Assembly: GCA_022792535.1 (NCBI GenBank)
Contig: JAAWBG010000035.1
Coordinates: 1-64,000, forward strand
Length of the DNA stretch: 64,000 nucleotides
Origin: Lachnospiraceae bacterium
GTDB lineage: Bacteria > Bacillota > Clostridia > Lachnospirales > Lachnospiraceae
Direction of reading: 5' to 3'
The translations under genes were made by a program, and so were the position numbers. Under the pieces are notes generated by a model, which made no database searches, had not been told where the DNA came from, and saw nothing but the letters and a program-made list of their open reading frames with translations. Shown piece by piece: positions 1 through 9,897 of this stretch (positions within the stretch are counted from its first letter, which is position 1; each line of letters opens with the position of its first letter).

Positions 1-1
1 A

Positions 2-1909
2 GGCTTCAAGGAGGGCAATCAATTCCAGACTTTACTAGGGGTTACGGGTTCCGGCAAGACATTTACGATGGCGAATGTCATTCAGGAATTGCAGAAGCCG
101 ACGCTGGTTATCGCCCACAACAAGACGCTTGCGGCGCAGCTATACGGAGAATTCAAGGAGATGTTCCCGGAGAATGCAGTGGAGTATTTTGTGTCCTATT
201 ACGACTATTACCAGCCGGAAGCTTATGTTCCTTCTTCGGACACTTATATTGCCAAAGACTCTTCGATCAATGAGGAGATAGACAAGCTCAGGCTGTCTGC
301 CACAGCGTCTTTGATTGAGCGGAAAGATGTAATTATCATATCCAGCGTATCTTGCATCTATGGCCTTGGGGAGCCGGAGAATTTTGAGAAAATGATGGTG
401 TCCCTGCGTCCAGGTATGAATAAGGACAGGGATGAGGTGATCAGGAGATTGATTGACACCCAGTACACTCGAAACGATATGGATTTCCACAGAGGAACTT
501 TCCGGGTGCGGGGGGATGTGGTAGAGATTTTTCCGGCCAACTGCGGAGATACAGCTGTTCGGGTAGAATTTTTTGGAGATGAGATTGACCGGATTACAGA
601 GATTGACGTGCTGACGGGAGAGATTAAAAATCGTTTGGAACATATCAGTATCTTTCCAGCCTCTCATTATGTGGTGCCTCAAGAGCAGATAAACCGGGCT
701 GTTGCTGAGGTAGAGAAAGAATTGGAAGAACGGGTGAATTATTTTAAGGGAGAGGACAAGCTGCTGGAGGCCCAGCGGATTGCAGAACGCACCAATTTTG
801 ATATTGAGATGCTGCGGGAAACGGGATTCTGCAGCGGTATTGAGAATTATTCCAGGCATTTGGCAGGGATGCCGGCAGGAGTGCCGCCTCAAACTTTGAT
901 GGATTATTTTCCAGAGGAATTTTTGATTATTGTGGACGAGTCCCATATTACGATTCCTCAGGTGCGGGGAATGTATGCCGGGGACCAGTCCAGGAAAACC
1001 ACATTGGTGGATTATGGATTTCGTCTGCCTTCTGCAAAAGATAACCGTCCTTTGAATTTTGAAGAATTTGAGAGCAAGATAGATCAGATGCTTTTTGTAT
1101 CTGCAACGCCCAACGTCTATGAAAAGGAACATGAATTGCTTCGGGCAGAGCAGATTATCCGTCCCACTGGTCTATTGGACCCGAAAGTAGATGTGCGGCC
1201 GGTGGAAGGACAGATTGACGACTTGATTGGTGAAGTGAATAGAGAAATCGCAAAGAAAAATAAAGTGTTGATTACCACGCTGACCAAGAAAATGGCGGAA
1301 GATCTGACTGATTATATGCGGGAAGTGGGAATCCGGGTGAAATATCTTCACTCTGATATTGACACCTTAGAGCGGGCGGAGATCATCCGGGATCTGCGTC
1401 TGGATGTGTTCGACGTGCTGGTGGGAATCAACTTGCTGCGGGAAGGACTGGATATTCCAGAGATTACTTTGGTGGCCATTCTGGATGCAGATAAAGAAGG
1501 GTTTCTGCGTTCTGAGACTTCTTTGATTCAGACCATAGGAAGGGCGGCCCGGAATTCGGAAGGCCATGTGATCATGTATGCAGACAGCATTACGGATTCT
1601 ATGAGGGCGGCGATTGATGAGACAGAGCGGAGAAGGAAGAAACAGGAAGCCTATAATCAGGAACATGGAATTACCCCGACTACGATTCAGAAGTCAGTGC
1701 GGGAGCTGATCAGTATTTCCAAAAAAGTGGCAAAAGAAGAATATCAGTTCCAGAAAGATCCAGAGTCCATGAGCAAGAAAGAATTGGAAAAATTGATTGG
1801 AGAGATTCAGAAAAAGATGCAGGCAGCGGCGGCAGAATTGAATTTCGAGGCGGCGGCAGAGCTGCGTGATAAGATGATAGAGTTAAAGAAGAATCTGCGT
1901 GATATGTAA
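2..1909 (+). CDS. uvrB: UvrABC system protein B (5' partial)
   Basis: UvrB is the damage-verifying helicase of nucleotide excision repair: UvrA loads it on DNA and it then recruits UvrC. The reading frame is open from base 2, so the true start lies upstream; about 25 N-terminal residues are missing from a family length near 660. The Walker A motif [10 protein letters not shown] lies at bases 38-67, so an internal ATG at 68 is not the start. Also visible are the beta-hairpin region rich in tyrosines ([18 protein letters not shown]), the DEAD-like box IIVDESH, the helicase motif QTIGRAARN and a C-terminal UVR coiled-coil motif ([14 protein letters not shown]) that contacts UvrC. It ends 14 bp before uvrA, so the two genes are probably one operon. 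Identification is secure. Confidence 0.97.
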   Translation, partial: GFKEGNQFQTLLGVTGSGKTFTMANVIQELQKPTLVIAHNKTLAAQLYGEFKEMFPENAVEYFVSYYDYYQPEAYVPSSDTYIAKDSSINEEIDKLRLSATASLIERKDVIIISSVSCIYGLGEPENFEKMMVSLRPGMNKDRDEVIRRLIDTQYTRNDMDFHRGTFRVRGDVVEIFPANCGDTAVRVEFFGDEIDRITEIDVLTGEIKNRLEHISIFPASHYVVPQEQINRAVAEVEKELEERVNYFKGEDKLLEAQRIAERTNFDIEMLRETGFCSGIENYSRHLAGMPAGVPPQTLMDYFPEEFLIIVDESHITIPQVRGMYAGDQSRKTTLVDYGFRLPSAKDNRPLNFEEFESKIDQMLFVSATPNVYEKEHELLRAEQIIRPTGLLDPKVDVRPVEGQIDDLIGEVNREIAKKNKVLITTLTKKMAEDLTDYMREVGIRVKYLHSDIDTLERAEIIRDLRLDVFDVLVGINLLREGLDIPEITLVAILDADKEGFLRSETSLIQTIGRAARNSEGHVIMYADSITDSMRAAIDETERRRKKQEAYNQEHGITPTTIQKSVRELISISKKVAKEEYQFQKDPESMSKKELEKLIGEIQKKMQAAAAELNFEAAAELRDKMIELKKNLRDM

Positions 1910-1923
1910 AGGAGTTTATTCAA

Positions 1924-4761
1924 ATGGCGAAACAAGAAAAACAGTACATTAAAATCAGAGGAGCCAATGAGCATAATTTGAAAAATCTGGATGTGGATAT
2001 TCCCAGAAATGAATTTATCGTTTTGACGGGGCTAAGTGGATCAGGAAAATCTTCTCTTGCCTTTGACACTATTTATGCAGAAGGACAGCGCAGGTATATG
2101 GAATCTTTGTCTTCCTATGCCAGACAGTTTTTGGGACAAATGGAGAAGCCTGATGTAGAGCGGATTGAAGGCCTTTCCCCTGCTATTTCTATTGATCAGA
2201 AATCTACCAACCGCAATCCCAGATCTACGGTGGGAACGGTTACTGAGATATACGATTATTTTCGTCTTTTATATGCCAGAATTGGAATTCCCCATTGTCC
2301 TGTCTGCGGAAAAGAGATCAAGAAACAGTCGGTAGATCAGATGGTAGACCAGATTTTATCACTGGAAGAAGGAACGAAGATTCAGCTTTTGGCTCCAGTG
2401 GTACGGGGACGTAAGGGAACCCATCAGAAATTATTTGAACAGGCGAAACGCAGCGGCTATGTCCGGGTCCAGGTGGATGGAAATATTTATGATCTGACGG
2501 AAGAGATACCAATGGACAAAAATATCAAACATAATATAGAGATCGTGGTGGACCGTCTGGTGGTGAAGCCGGGGATTGAAAAACGTCTGTCAGATTCCGT
2601 GGAAAATGTGTTGGAGTTGGCAGAGGGATTGATGACGGTAGATGTGATTGGCAAAGAGCCTATTAATTTTTCTCAGAGCTTTTCCTGTCCAGACTGCGGA
2701 ATCAGTATTGATGAGATAGAGCCCAGAAGCTTTTCCTTTAACAATCCTTTCGGAGCCTGTCAGGACTGTTTCGGGTTAGGGTACAAAATGGAATTTGATG
2801 TGGATCTTATGATTCCAGATAGGTCCCTAAGTCTTGCAGGAGGAGCCATTCAGGTAATGGGATGGCAGTCCAGCACAGATAAGGGCAGTTTTACCAATGC
2901 CATTTTACAGGCTTTGTCAGAAGAATACGGTTTTGATCTGGACACGCCTTTTGAGGAACTTTCCAAAAAGGTGCAGAATGTGATTCTCAACGGAACAGGC
3001 GGAAAGGAATTGAAAGTGCATTACAAAGGCCAGCGGGGAGAGGGTGTTTATGACGTTGCTTTTGAAGGATTGATAAAAAATGTGCAGCGCCGCTATCGGG
3101 AAACAAGTTCTGATACCATGAAACAGGAGTATGAAGCATTTATGCGGGTGACGCCCTGTAAAACCTGCGGAGGCCAGCGACTGAAAAAAGAGGCTCTTGC
3201 GGTAACCATTGCGGAAAAGAATATTTATGAAGTGACTTCCATGTCCATTCGAAAATTACAAGAATTTTTGGAGGGAATGGAATTGACAAAGCAGCAGAAG
3301 ATGATCGGCGCCCAGGTGTTGAAGGAGATAAAAGCCAGAGTTGGATTTTTAGTAGATGTTGGACTGGACTACCTGACTTTATCACGGGCCACCGGAACTC
3401 TTTCCGGAGGAGAAGCCCAGCGTATTCGTCTGGCAACTCAGATCGGTTCTGGATTGGTAGGGGTAGCTTATATTTTAGATGAGCCCAGTATCGGACTTCA
3501 TCAGAGAGATAATGATAAACTTCTGAATACTTTAAAGAATCTGAAAAACCTGGGAAATACCCTGATTGTAGTGGAACATGATGAGGATACCATGTTTGCT
3601 GCGGATCACATAGTAGATATCGGGCCGGGAGCCGGAGAGCATGGAGGTCTTCTGGTGGCTCAAGGAACTGCAAAAGAAATTATGAAAAACAAGGATTCCA
3701 TTACGGGAGCCTATCTCAGCGGCAGGATCAAGATTCCTGTGCCGGAGACCAGAAGAAAACCAACTGGATTTTTAAAGATTAAAGGAGCACAGGAAAATAA
3801 TTTACAAGGAATAGACGTGGAGATTCCTTTGGGAGTGATGACTTGTGTGACAGGGGTATCTGGCTCTGGAAAATCTTCCCTGACCAACGAGATCCTTTAC
3901 AAACATCTGGCCAGGGATCTGAACCGCGCCAGAGTGATTCCGGGAAAGCACAAAATGATAGAAGGAATTCAGCAATTAGATAAGGTGATCGACATTGACC
4001 AGTCTCCCATTGGAAGAACCCCCAGATCCAATCCTGCCACCTATACAGGGGTGTTTGACCAGATCCGGGATCTGTTTGCGGCGACGCCGGATGCGAAAGC
4101 CAAAGGATATGCCAAGGGCCGGTTTAGTTTTAATGTAAAAGGCGGCCGCTGTGAAGCATGTTCTGGAGATGGAATTTTAAAGATAGAGATGCATTTTCTG
4201 CCAGACGTCTATGTGCCCTGCGAGGTGTGCGGCGGGAAACGTTATAATAGAGAGACCCTGGAAGTAAAATACAAAGGTAAGAACATTTATGATGTGCTGG
4301 ATATGACGGTGGAGGAGGCTATGGCCTTCTTTGAAAATGTGCCTACGATCCGGCGGAAAATAGAGACGCTCTATGACGTAGGACTCTCCTATATTAAGTT
4401 GGGGCAGCCTTCCACCACACTTTCCGGCGGGGAGGCTCAGCGTATCAAGCTGGCCACAGAGCTTAGTAAACGCAGTACGGGCAAGACCATTTATATTCTG
4501 GATGAACCAACTACCGGGCTGCATTTTGCCGACGTACACAAATTGACAGAGATTCTCCAGCGTTTGGCAGAAGGGGGCAATACGGTGGTGGTCATTGAGC
4601 ACAATCTGGATGTAATAAAAACAGCAGATCATATTATTGATATGGGGCCGGAAGGCGGCGATGGAGGCGGCAGAGTGATTGCCTGCGGAACGCCGGAAGA
4701 AGTGGCAGAGATCGAGGCTTCCTACACTGGAAAATATATCAAAAAGTACCTGGAACGGTAG
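1924..4761 (+). CDS. uvrA: UvrABC system protein A (excinuclease ATPase)
   Basis: UvrA is the dimeric DNA-damage sensor of nucleotide excision repair; it hands the lesion to UvrB encoded just upstream. The 945-residue protein has the normal full length and two ABC ATPase modules. Walker A motifs are [12 protein letters not shown] near residue 35 and [12 protein letters not shown] near residue 645, and two LSGGEAQRI signatures are present. Zinc-binding cysteine pairs are visible: CPVCG near residue 120, CPDCG near 255, and CEACSGDG with CEVCGGKRY near 745-770. The ATG at 1924 follows AAAGGAG. Its last 23 bp overlap the convergent methyltransferase gene on the other strand. Confidence 0.97.
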   Translation: MAKQEKQYIKIRGANEHNLKNLDVDIPRNEFIVLTGLSGSGKSSLAFDTIYAEGQRRYMESLSSYARQFLGQMEKPDVERIEGLSPAISIDQKSTNRNPRSTVGTVTEIYDYFRLLYARIGIPHCPVCGKEIKKQSVDQMVDQILSLEEGTKIQLLAPVVRGRKGTHQKLFEQAKRSGYVRVQVDGNIYDLTEEIPMDKNIKHNIEIVVDRLVVKPGIEKRLSDSVENVLELAEGLMTVDVIGKEPINFSQSFSCPDCGISIDEIEPRSFSFNNPFGACQDCFGLGYKMEFDVDLMIPDRSLSLAGGAIQVMGWQSSTDKGSFTNAILQALSEEYGFDLDTPFEELSKKVQNVILNGTGGKELKVHYKGQRGEGVYDVAFEGLIKNVQRRYRETSSDTMKQEYEAFMRVTPCKTCGGQRLKKEALAVTIAEKNIYEVTSMSIRKLQEFLEGMELTKQQKMIGAQVLKEIKARVGFLVDVGLDYLTLSRATGTLSGGEAQRIRLATQIGSGLVGVAYILDEPSIGLHQRDNDKLLNTLKNLKNLGNTLIVVEHDEDTMFAADHIVDIGPGAGEHGGLLVAQGTAKEIMKNKDSITGAYLSGRIKIPVPETRRKPTGFLKIKGAQENNLQGIDVEIPLGVMTCVTGVSGSGKSSLTNEILYKHLARDLNRARVIPGKHKMIEGIQQLDKVIDIDQSPIGRTPRSNPATYTGVFDQIRDLFAATPDAKAKGYAKGRFSFNVKGGRCEACSGDGILKIEMHFLPDVYVPCEVCGGKRYNRETLEVKYKGKNIYDVLDMTVEEAMAFFENVPTIRRKIETLYDVGLSYIKLGQPSTTLSGGEAQRIKLATELSKRSTGKTIYILDEPTTGLHFADVHKLTEILQRLAEGGNTVVVIEHNLDVIKTADHIIDMGPEGGDGGGRVIACGTPEEVAEIEASYTGKYIKKYLER

Positions 4762-5533
4762 AATTTGAGTGGGTTCTCATTTTCTTTCCCATAACACAAT
4801 ACCATTCCACATGTTCAAATTCCGGCATTTCAAAATAAGAGGGAAAACATTGAATTTTAATTTCGGCATACCCCATGGCATTCAATTTTTTTAAGAGCAT
4901 ATCCCTGGCGATAGGATAGTAATGTTCTTCAAACTTCTCCTTTTGAAAAATTTTATTATCTTTTTCAAAGGTATATAAAAGATTGAATGTCATGGAATTG
5001 TCAGAGTGATAGTCCCATACCTGAACTAGATTTACCCGCTGTTCTTCTAAAAGAATCGGATCATATAGGTAGAATCTAGGACGTTCTTTCAAAATTTTAT
5101 CCCAATTTCTTGTGTCAAAATACAGGTAACCACCGGGCTTTATCAAAGCATCCATTTGTTCCAGTGCAGTCAAAACATGGTGGTTTTCCACGTGGGGCAG
5201 GGAGTTTCCAGTGCTTGCCACACAGTCAAATTCCTGTCCTTTCCAGCAGGACAGATCTCGAAAGTCACTGCATTTTAATTCTATTTCATGTTTCATATTC
5301 TGGGATTTGCAGCGGCATTTTTTTAACATTTCTTTATTTAGGTCCGAGCCTGATAATTGTATTCCCAAATTGAGGATAGGTAATGTAACGCTGCCGGAGC
5401 CAATGCTTACATCCAGGAATGTGTGAATATTTTTTCCTTGCAGCAGGGATTCCCAATGCTTTTGATAGGCGTCAAATTGGGATTTGTTCTCCAGCAAATC
5501 ATAGATATCTGTTCGATCATAAAGGTTTGTCAT
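4739..5533 (-). CDS. Class I SAM-dependent methyltransferase
   Basis: This 264-residue protein has a Rossmann-type methyltransferase core. Motif I is [15 protein letters not shown] (SAM binding), an acidic residue follows in GSDLNKEML, and [14 protein letters not shown] looks like motif IV with the post-II strand. It resembles small-molecule methyltransferases of the Methyltransf_25 type; the substrate cannot be read from sequence. I chose the start at 5533 because an AGGAGG site lies 8 bp upstream; the frame is open further upstream but without a ribosome site. It is transcribed divergently from the chemoreceptor gene, and its 3' end overlaps uvrA by 23 bp, so the two messages are antisense at their ends. 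Confidence 0.85.
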   Translation of the reverse strand: MTNLYDRTDIYDLLENKSQFDAYQKHWESLLQGKNIHTFLDVSIGSGSVTLPILNLGIQLSGSDLNKEMLKKCRCKSQNMKHEIELKCSDFRDLSCWKGQEFDCVASTGNSLPHVENHHVLTALEQMDALIKPGGYLYFDTRNWDKILKERPRFYLYDPILLEEQRVNLVQVWDYHSDNSMTFNLLYTFEKDNKIFQKEKFEEHYYPIARDMLLKKLNAMGYAEIKIQCFPSYFEMPEFEHVEWYCVMGKKMRTHSNSTVPGTF

Positions 5534-5575
5534 TATGTGGACCTCCTGTTTTTCGTATATCTTTCTTATCTTATA

Positions 5576-5604
5576 ATTATAGGAGGAAGAGAAAAGGGAA
5601 TCAA
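5576..5604 (-). promoter_or_regulatory. Sigma-A type promoter of the methyltransferase gene
   Basis: Read on the minus strand, TTGATT (5604-5599) and TATAAT (5581-5576) are separated by 17 bp. They lie about 40 bp upstream of the AGGAGG site and ATG of the methyltransferase gene. This is a near-consensus housekeeping promoter; transcription should begin near 5570. Confidence 0.7.
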
Positions 5605-5651
5605 GTATTTTTGACAATTGATGAAAAGCGACGAAAAGGGAAGAAACAGTT

Positions 5652-5680
5652 TGTTCCTTTTTAAAAAACTTGATATAATA
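5652..5680 (+). promoter_or_regulatory. Sigma-A type promoter of the chemoreceptor gene
   Basis: TTGTTC (5652-5657) and a perfect TATAAT (5675-5680) are 17 bp apart, and a TG one base before the -10 gives an extended -10 box. The site is 33 bp before the chemoreceptor ATG. It faces away from the methyltransferase promoter about 70 bp to the left, so the two genes share a divergent control region. Confidence 0.65.
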
Positions 5681-5713
5681 AAAGACAATAGTGAGAAAGG
5701 ATAACAAAAGATT

Positions 5714-7684
5714 ATGGAAAAGAAAAAAACGATCAAACAAATCATTGTCTTCTATGTTATGTCTGTGTCCATTATACTTGGGGCTCTGCTTACCCTTGTT
5801 ATGATTATCAGCAGTTTTGTATCTACAGATTCTATTTTGATGGAAAATCTGCAGATGATGGCAAAAACTTCCTCACAGAATGTAAGTTCAAATCTGCATT
5901 TACTGACAGATCGTATGGCGAACCTGGCCTTAGAGGATATTTTGACAGATCAGGAGGCTCCAAAAGAAGAGAAACAGAAAGTTTTGGATGAGAGGGAGAG
6001 CCGAATTGAATTTGTCTGGCTGGGGGGCTATGATCTGTCTGGGCAGAAATTGTATGGAGATGAGACAGCTCCAGAAAATATTGCGGAGGAAAAGTATTAT
6101 ACATATCTGACAAAAACCAATAATATTGTAATTGACGAACCTTATTATGCCGACGATATCTGGCAGCTTTGCGTAGCGCTTCCCATGACCAGAGACGGAG
6201 AGGTAGTGTCGTATCTGGTGGGAAGTTATAAATATGATCTGCTGAACGATGTGCTGAGCAATATCAATATCGGCGCAACAGGATCTTCCTATATGATCAA
6301 TGAGGAGGGAGTGATCATAGCAGATAAAGATCTGGAAAATATGCAGAAACATGAAAATATTTATGAACTTTATAATTCGGGGAGAAATAAAGAGATTTTT
6401 GACGATATGATCAATTCTCAGACTGGCTCTGAATCTATGAGCCTTCATGGAATCCGCCATTATGTGGCTTATGCGCCGGTGCCGGGAACCAACTGGACCT
6501 TAATCATTGACGCGCCCCGCCGGGAATTTCAGAAGATTCTATTTACCTCTGTTTTTCTCTGCGTTTTGATTGCGGTGATTTTGCTGGTGGTTTCCAGATA
6601 TGTGATCATAAAAATGGCAGATAGTATTTCAGATTCTCTTTCCCTGGCAACCGGAAGATTAACCGCATTGTCGGAAGGAAACCTGAAAGATGAAGTAGTT
6701 CTGGCAGAGACCAATGATGAAGCAGAGGTTTTGACTAATGCCTTGGCTAAAACCATATCCAGTATGGATGGCTATATCAATGATATAAAATCTTCCCTTG
6801 GATTTTTGTCAGAGGGGGATTATTCCAAAGAGGTTCCAGATACCTTTCATGGGGATTTTGCGGCTATCCGGGAGGCATTATCTGCCATTACAGTTTCTTT
6901 GAACGAGACGATGCAGAGAATCAACCGCTCTTCTCAGGCGGTAAATGAGAATTCTTCTGAGGTGTCTGGTTATGCTAAACGGCTCTATGACGGTTCCATG
7001 GAACAGGCTGTGGCATTGGAGCGTTTGAGGGACAGCATTCAGAAAATTACAGATCAGATTGATCATATTGCAGAAAGTGCGTCTCAGGTGAAAAAATGTG
7101 CCAACGGCGCAGAAGATAAAGTAAGCCAGGGCCGGGAACATATGGGATCTATGCTGGAGACTATGCATGATATTTATGAAAATATGCAGGACATTACTCA
7201 GATCAGCCAGCTCATTGAAGAGATTTCTTCTCAGACAAGCCTGCTGGCCTTAAATGCCTCTATAGAGGCTGCTCGTGCCGGAGAGTCAGGCAGAGGATTT
7301 GCGGTGGTTGCGCAGCAGATTGGCGTATTGGCAGATCAGACTGCAGATGCATTGAAGCAGACAGGAGATATTATCGGACAGGCAAATATTTCCATTGAAA
7401 AAGGCTTGAAGACAGCAGATTTAACAGCAGATTCTTTTAAAGAGATTTACACTGCAACAGAGAAATTTACAGAGATCTCTCAGGGTATGGCCCGCGTGGT
7501 GTCAGAACAGGAAGAGGCTGTCTCTATGGTGACTAGGGAAGTGGATAAAGTTCTTGAAATTGCAAATACCAATCAGCAGCTTGCAAAAGAGACAGATGAG
7601 ACAGCGGCTTTGTCTCTGACCCAGGCAGAGGAATTGGGCGAGGTAGTGGCAGCTGTGAAATTAAAGGAAGGTGAATTGGAATGA
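5714..7684 (+). CDS. Methyl-accepting chemotaxis protein
   Basis: This is a transmembrane chemoreceptor that would control CheA and so flagellar rotation. The 656-residue chain has a first membrane helix at about residues 8-36, an extracellular dCache-like sensor domain to about 275 (with WTLIIDAP at its end), a second membrane helix at about 276-300, a HAMP linker, and a cytoplasmic signalling domain. The conserved hairpin tip is present near residues 497-540 (EISSQTSLLALNASIEAARAG and GRGFAVVAQQI). The ATG follows AAAGGAT. Its TGA overlaps the ATG of the FMN-binding lipoprotein gene by 4 bp, so the two are probably translationally coupled. The ligand is not predictable. Confidence 0.95.
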   Translation: MEKKKTIKQIIVFYVMSVSIILGALLTLVMIISSFVSTDSILMENLQMMAKTSSQNVSSNLHLLTDRMANLALEDILTDQEAPKEEKQKVLDERESRIEFVWLGGYDLSGQKLYGDETAPENIAEEKYYTYLTKTNNIVIDEPYYADDIWQLCVALPMTRDGEVVSYLVGSYKYDLLNDVLSNINIGATGSSYMINEEGVIIADKDLENMQKHENIYELYNSGRNKEIFDDMINSQTGSESMSLHGIRHYVAYAPVPGTNWTLIIDAPRREFQKILFTSVFLCVLIAVILLVVSRYVIIKMADSISDSLSLATGRLTALSEGNLKDEVVLAETNDEAEVLTNALAKTISSMDGYINDIKSSLGFLSEGDYSKEVPDTFHGDFAAIREALSAITVSLNETMQRINRSSQAVNENSSEVSGYAKRLYDGSMEQAVALERLRDSIQKITDQIDHIAESASQVKKCANGAEDKVSQGREHMGSMLETMHDIYENMQDITQISQLIEEISSQTSLLALNASIEAARAGESGRGFAVVAQQIGVLADQTADALKQTGDIIGQANISIEKGLKTADLTADSFKEIYTATEKFTEISQGMARVVSEQEEAVSMVTREVDKVLEIANTNQQLAKETDETAALSLTQAEELGEVVAAVKLKEGELE

Positions 7685-8121
7685 AAAAGAAGATGATAAG
7701 TTTGTCTGTTCTGATATTTGTAATCCTGCTGTCAGGATGTGGAAATAAACTAAAAGACGGTTATTATACTGCAGAGATGTCGGAATTTTCCCATGGATGG
7801 AAAGAATATGTGTGTATTCAGGTAAAGGACGATATTATCGTATCAGCGGAATTTAACGCAAAAGATGAGAGTGGATTTATCAAAGCCTGGGACAATGAGT
7901 ATATGCGGAATATGGGTTCTGTAGAGGGAACTTATCCTAACAAGTATACCAGGGAATATGTACAACAGCTGATTGACGGTCAGAAAGATACCAAAGTGGA
8001 TATTTTAACAGGCGCCACGAATTCCGGTGGTAATTTTACGAAGCTGGTCGAAGCGGCTATGGAACAGGCACGGAAAGGAGATTCCACCACTGTGTCGGTG
8101 GAGGGAGAAGAAAGTGAATAA
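7681..8121 (+). CDS. FMN-binding domain lipoprotein
   Basis: The 146-residue product begins with a lipoprotein signal peptide ending in the lipobox LLSGC, so it should be anchored on the outer face of the membrane. The rest matches the FMN-binding (PF04205-type) fold seen in NqrC/RnfG and extracellular flavoproteins: a GYYTAEM start, then DILTGATNSGGNF, where the GAT threonine is the usual site of covalent FMN attachment by the flavin transferase ApbE. No ApbE gene is in this window. The gene overlaps the chemoreceptor gene by ATGA. I infer a redox or electron-acceptor sensing partner for the receptor; an independent electron carrier is the alternative. Confidence 0.8.
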   Translation: MKKKMISLSVLIFVILLSGCGNKLKDGYYTAEMSEFSHGWKEYVCIQVKDDIIVSAEFNAKDESGFIKAWDNEYMRNMGSVEGTYPNKYTREYVQQLIDGQKDTKVDILTGATNSGGNFTKLVEAAMEQARKGDSTTVSVEGEESE

Positions 8122-8152
8122 AAAAGAATTTCGCTCTGGGGAATTCTGCGCC

Positions 8153-8192
8153 GCAAATGCGTTGCTTCAGCAACCTATTTCCCTGCATTTGC
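8153..8192. repeat. Nested hairpin in the 605-bp gap after the FMN lipoprotein gene
   Basis: GCAAATGC (8153-8160) pairs with GCATTTGC (8185-8192), and a second hairpin GTTGC-ttca-GCAAC (8161-8174) is enclosed within it. It lies 31 bp after the lipoprotein stop codon. There is no T-run, so it is not a standard terminator. Confidence 0.55.
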
Positions 8193-8212
8193 ATGCGCAT
8201 TTCTATATTTTA

Positions 8213-8260
8213 TCTTATGAGAAGGGCGCTTTCACGTGACAAAGCGCCCTTCCTATAAGA
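8213..8260. repeat. 20-bp imperfect inverted repeat
   Basis: TCTTATGAGAAGGGCGCTTT (8213-8232) and its near reverse complement at 8241-8260 enclose the 8-base loop CACGTGAC; two of 20 positions mismatch. It is the strongest stem in the 8122-8726 gap and may form an RNA hairpin or a protein-binding site. It has no T-tract. Confidence 0.65.
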
Positions 8261-8267
8261 CAAGAAA

Positions 8268-8303
8268 GAATCCTGCTCCGTAGGATTCTCCGCCTGCGGC
8301 GGA
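8268..8303. repeat. Two adjacent short hairpins
   Basis: GAATCCT (8268-8274) pairs with AGGATTC (8282-8288), and directly next to it TCCGCC (8289-8294) pairs with GGCGGA (8298-8303) around a TGC loop. The second is GC-rich compared with its surroundings. With the neighbouring stems this makes a run of consecutive hairpins between mreB and the upstream operon. Confidence 0.5.
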
Positions 8304-8330
8304 CCGCTTTTGACACCCTAATCCTATAAG

Positions 8331-8361
8331 ATAAAAAAAGGCTGTCCGTTTGGACAGCCTT
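8331..8361 (-). terminator. Hairpin terminator (minus-strand orientation; possibly bidirectional)
   Basis: AAGGCTGTCC (8338-8347), loop GTTT and GGACAGCCTT (8352-8361) form a perfect 10-bp stem. On the minus strand it is followed by a run of T residues, as in an intrinsic terminator. On the + strand the following TTAAATTT is only weakly T-rich. No minus-strand gene is visible to its right, so its main role may be to end read-through from the left. The rest of 8362-8591 is AT-rich and shows no gene. Confidence 0.55.
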
Positions 8362-8591
8362 AAATTTCGGGGAGTACCTCCTGGATGCTAGGAATCCAGG
8401 AAGCATGAGTTATGAAAAATTATATTAGCTTGTTAGCTAGTACAGGTACTAGTATAACCAGAGAATGTGAAGGATATGTGAAAAAAAGAGGAAAACTTTA
8501 GAAAAATTATAAAAATTCCATAAACTTTTCTAAGGAATTCCATGGAAAAGGTTAATAATAGACGTTTTTTTTGATTTTGGAAAAAAACACT

Positions 8592-8619
8592 TTGAAAATT
8601 CTCTGTGATTGTATATAAT
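8592..8619 (+). promoter_or_regulatory. Sigma-A type promoter of the mreB-like gene
   Basis: TTGAAA (8592-8597) and TATAAT (8614-8619) are 16 bp apart in an AT-rich stretch, about 100 bp before the mreB-like start codon. This leaves a long AT-rich 5' leader with no obvious structure. Confidence 0.6.
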
Positions 8620-8726
8620 GTAAATATATATGGAAAAATAGAGTTATTATGTTTATTCTATGGAAAAAATTATGAGCACTTGTTTAGATTTATTTTCAGA
8701 TAGAGAAATGAAAGGGGAACCACATC

Positions 8727-9719
8727 ATGTCGACAGAAATTGGAATTGATCTGGGAACAGCAAGCATCCTTGTGTATATAAAGGGAAAGGGCGTCGTATT
8801 AAAAGAGCCTTCCGTTGTTGCCTTTGACAGAGACACCAACAAGATAAAAGCCATTGGAGAAGAGGCTCGTTTGATGCTTGGAAGAACACCGGGCAACATT
8901 GTGGCAGTAAGACCTTTGCGCCAAGGGGTTATTTCTGACTACACAGTGACCGAAAAAATGTTAAAGTACTTTATTCAAAAAGCCATGGGTAAAAAAAGTT
9001 TCCGCAAACCGAGAATCAGCGTATGTGTTCCCAGCGGAGTGACCGAAGTGGAGAAAAAGGCTGTGGAAGACGCCACCTATCAGGCAGGGGCAAGGGAGGT
9101 TTCTATTATTGAGGAACCCATTGCGGCAGCGATTGGAGCAGGGGTAGATATTGCCAAACCCTGCGGCAATATGATTGTAGATATCGGAGGAGGCACTGCA
9201 GATATTGCGGTGATTTCTTTGGGCGGTACTGTGGTAAGTACTTCCATTAAGATTGCAGGGGATGATTTTGACGAGGCAATTGTCCGATATATGAGAAAGA
9301 AGCATAATCTTTTGATTGGAGAGAGAACTGCAGAAGATATTAAGATTAAGATCGGCACTTGTTTTCCACTGGCACAGAATGACACTATGGATGTGAGGGG
9401 ACGTAATCTGGTGACAGGTCTTCCCAAAACCGTATCAGTATCTTCTGAGGAGACGGAAGAAGCGTTACGGGAGGCAACCCTTCAGATTGTGGAGGCGGTA
9501 CACAGTGTATTAGAGAAGACGCCGCCGGAGCTGGCGGCAGACGTGGCAGACCGGGGAATCATTTTGACAGGAGGGGGCGCGCTGCTCCGGGGACTGGAAG
9601 AATTGATTGAGGACAGAACCGGAATCAATACCATGACTGCGGAAGAGCCTATGACCTGCGTTGCCATCGGAACAGGAAAATACGTGGAATTTTTGGCAGG
9701 GAAAAGGGAAGATGATTGA
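8727..9719 (+). CDS. mreB: Rod-shape determining protein, MreB/Mbl family
   Basis: MreB-family proteins are bacterial actins that polymerise under the membrane and guide lateral cell-wall synthesis. The 330-residue product has the normal length and all nucleotide-binding signatures: phosphate 1 motif IGIDLGTASILVYIKGKG at the N-terminus, phosphate 2 motif MIVDIGGGTADIAVISLGG near residue 150, and adenosine motif GIILTGGGALLRG near residue 285. The ATG follows AAAGGGGA. It precedes two flagellar hook/rod genes, matching the mbl-flhO-flhP order of Bacillus, so it may be the Mbl paralogue rather than the mreBCD-operon copy. The family is certain; the paralogue name is inferred from context. Confidence 0.93.
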   Translation: MSTEIGIDLGTASILVYIKGKGVVLKEPSVVAFDRDTNKIKAIGEEARLMLGRTPGNIVAVRPLRQGVISDYTVTEKMLKYFIQKAMGKKSFRKPRISVCVPSGVTEVEKKAVEDATYQAGAREVSIIEEPIAAAIGAGVDIAKPCGNMIVDIGGGTADIAVISLGGTVVSTSIKIAGDDFDEAIVRYMRKKHNLLIGERTAEDIKIKIGTCFPLAQNDTMDVRGRNLVTGLPKTVSVSSEETEEALREATLQIVEAVHSVLEKTPPELAADVADRGIILTGGGALLRGLEELIEDRTGINTMTAEEPMTCVAIGTGKYVEFLAGKREDD

Positions 9720-9777
9720 TCCGGTTGAGTTTCATATCATGGAATCTTCACATAGAATTTTCACATAGAATCTCCAC

Positions 9778-9855
9778 AATGAAATGATCATAAAGAAAGA
9801 TTTATGTATGATGCAACAGCCATAATGAAGTGGTCATAAATAAAAATTTATGTAT
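9778..9855 (+). repeat. Imperfect 32-bp direct repeat upstream of the flagellar rod genes
   Basis: Copies at 9778-9809 and 9824-9855 share 28 of 32 bases, with a 46-bp period (core GTCATAAA/TTTATGTAT). A shorter pair, TTCACATAGAAT, occurs at 9747-9758 and 9760-9771. The repeats fill the 178-bp gap between the mreB-like gene and the first rod gene, where regulator-binding sites would be expected. Confidence 0.6.
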
Positions 9856-9897
9856 AAATGTAATATGCAGCATTAGAGACACAAAGGAGCAGGTATT

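Noticed and set aside
68-70. ATG 68 as the start of uvrB
   Set aside because: The frame is open upstream and the Walker A motif of UvrB lies before this codon, so the gene is cut by the window edge.
140-1132. Long open frame on the minus strand within uvrB
   Set aside because: It lies fully inside a certain gene, has no ribosome site and its translation shows no family features.
5534-5740. N-terminal extension of the minus-strand methyltransferase to 5740
   Set aside because: It would cover the divergent promoters and the start of the chemoreceptor gene; the AGGAGG site supports 5533.
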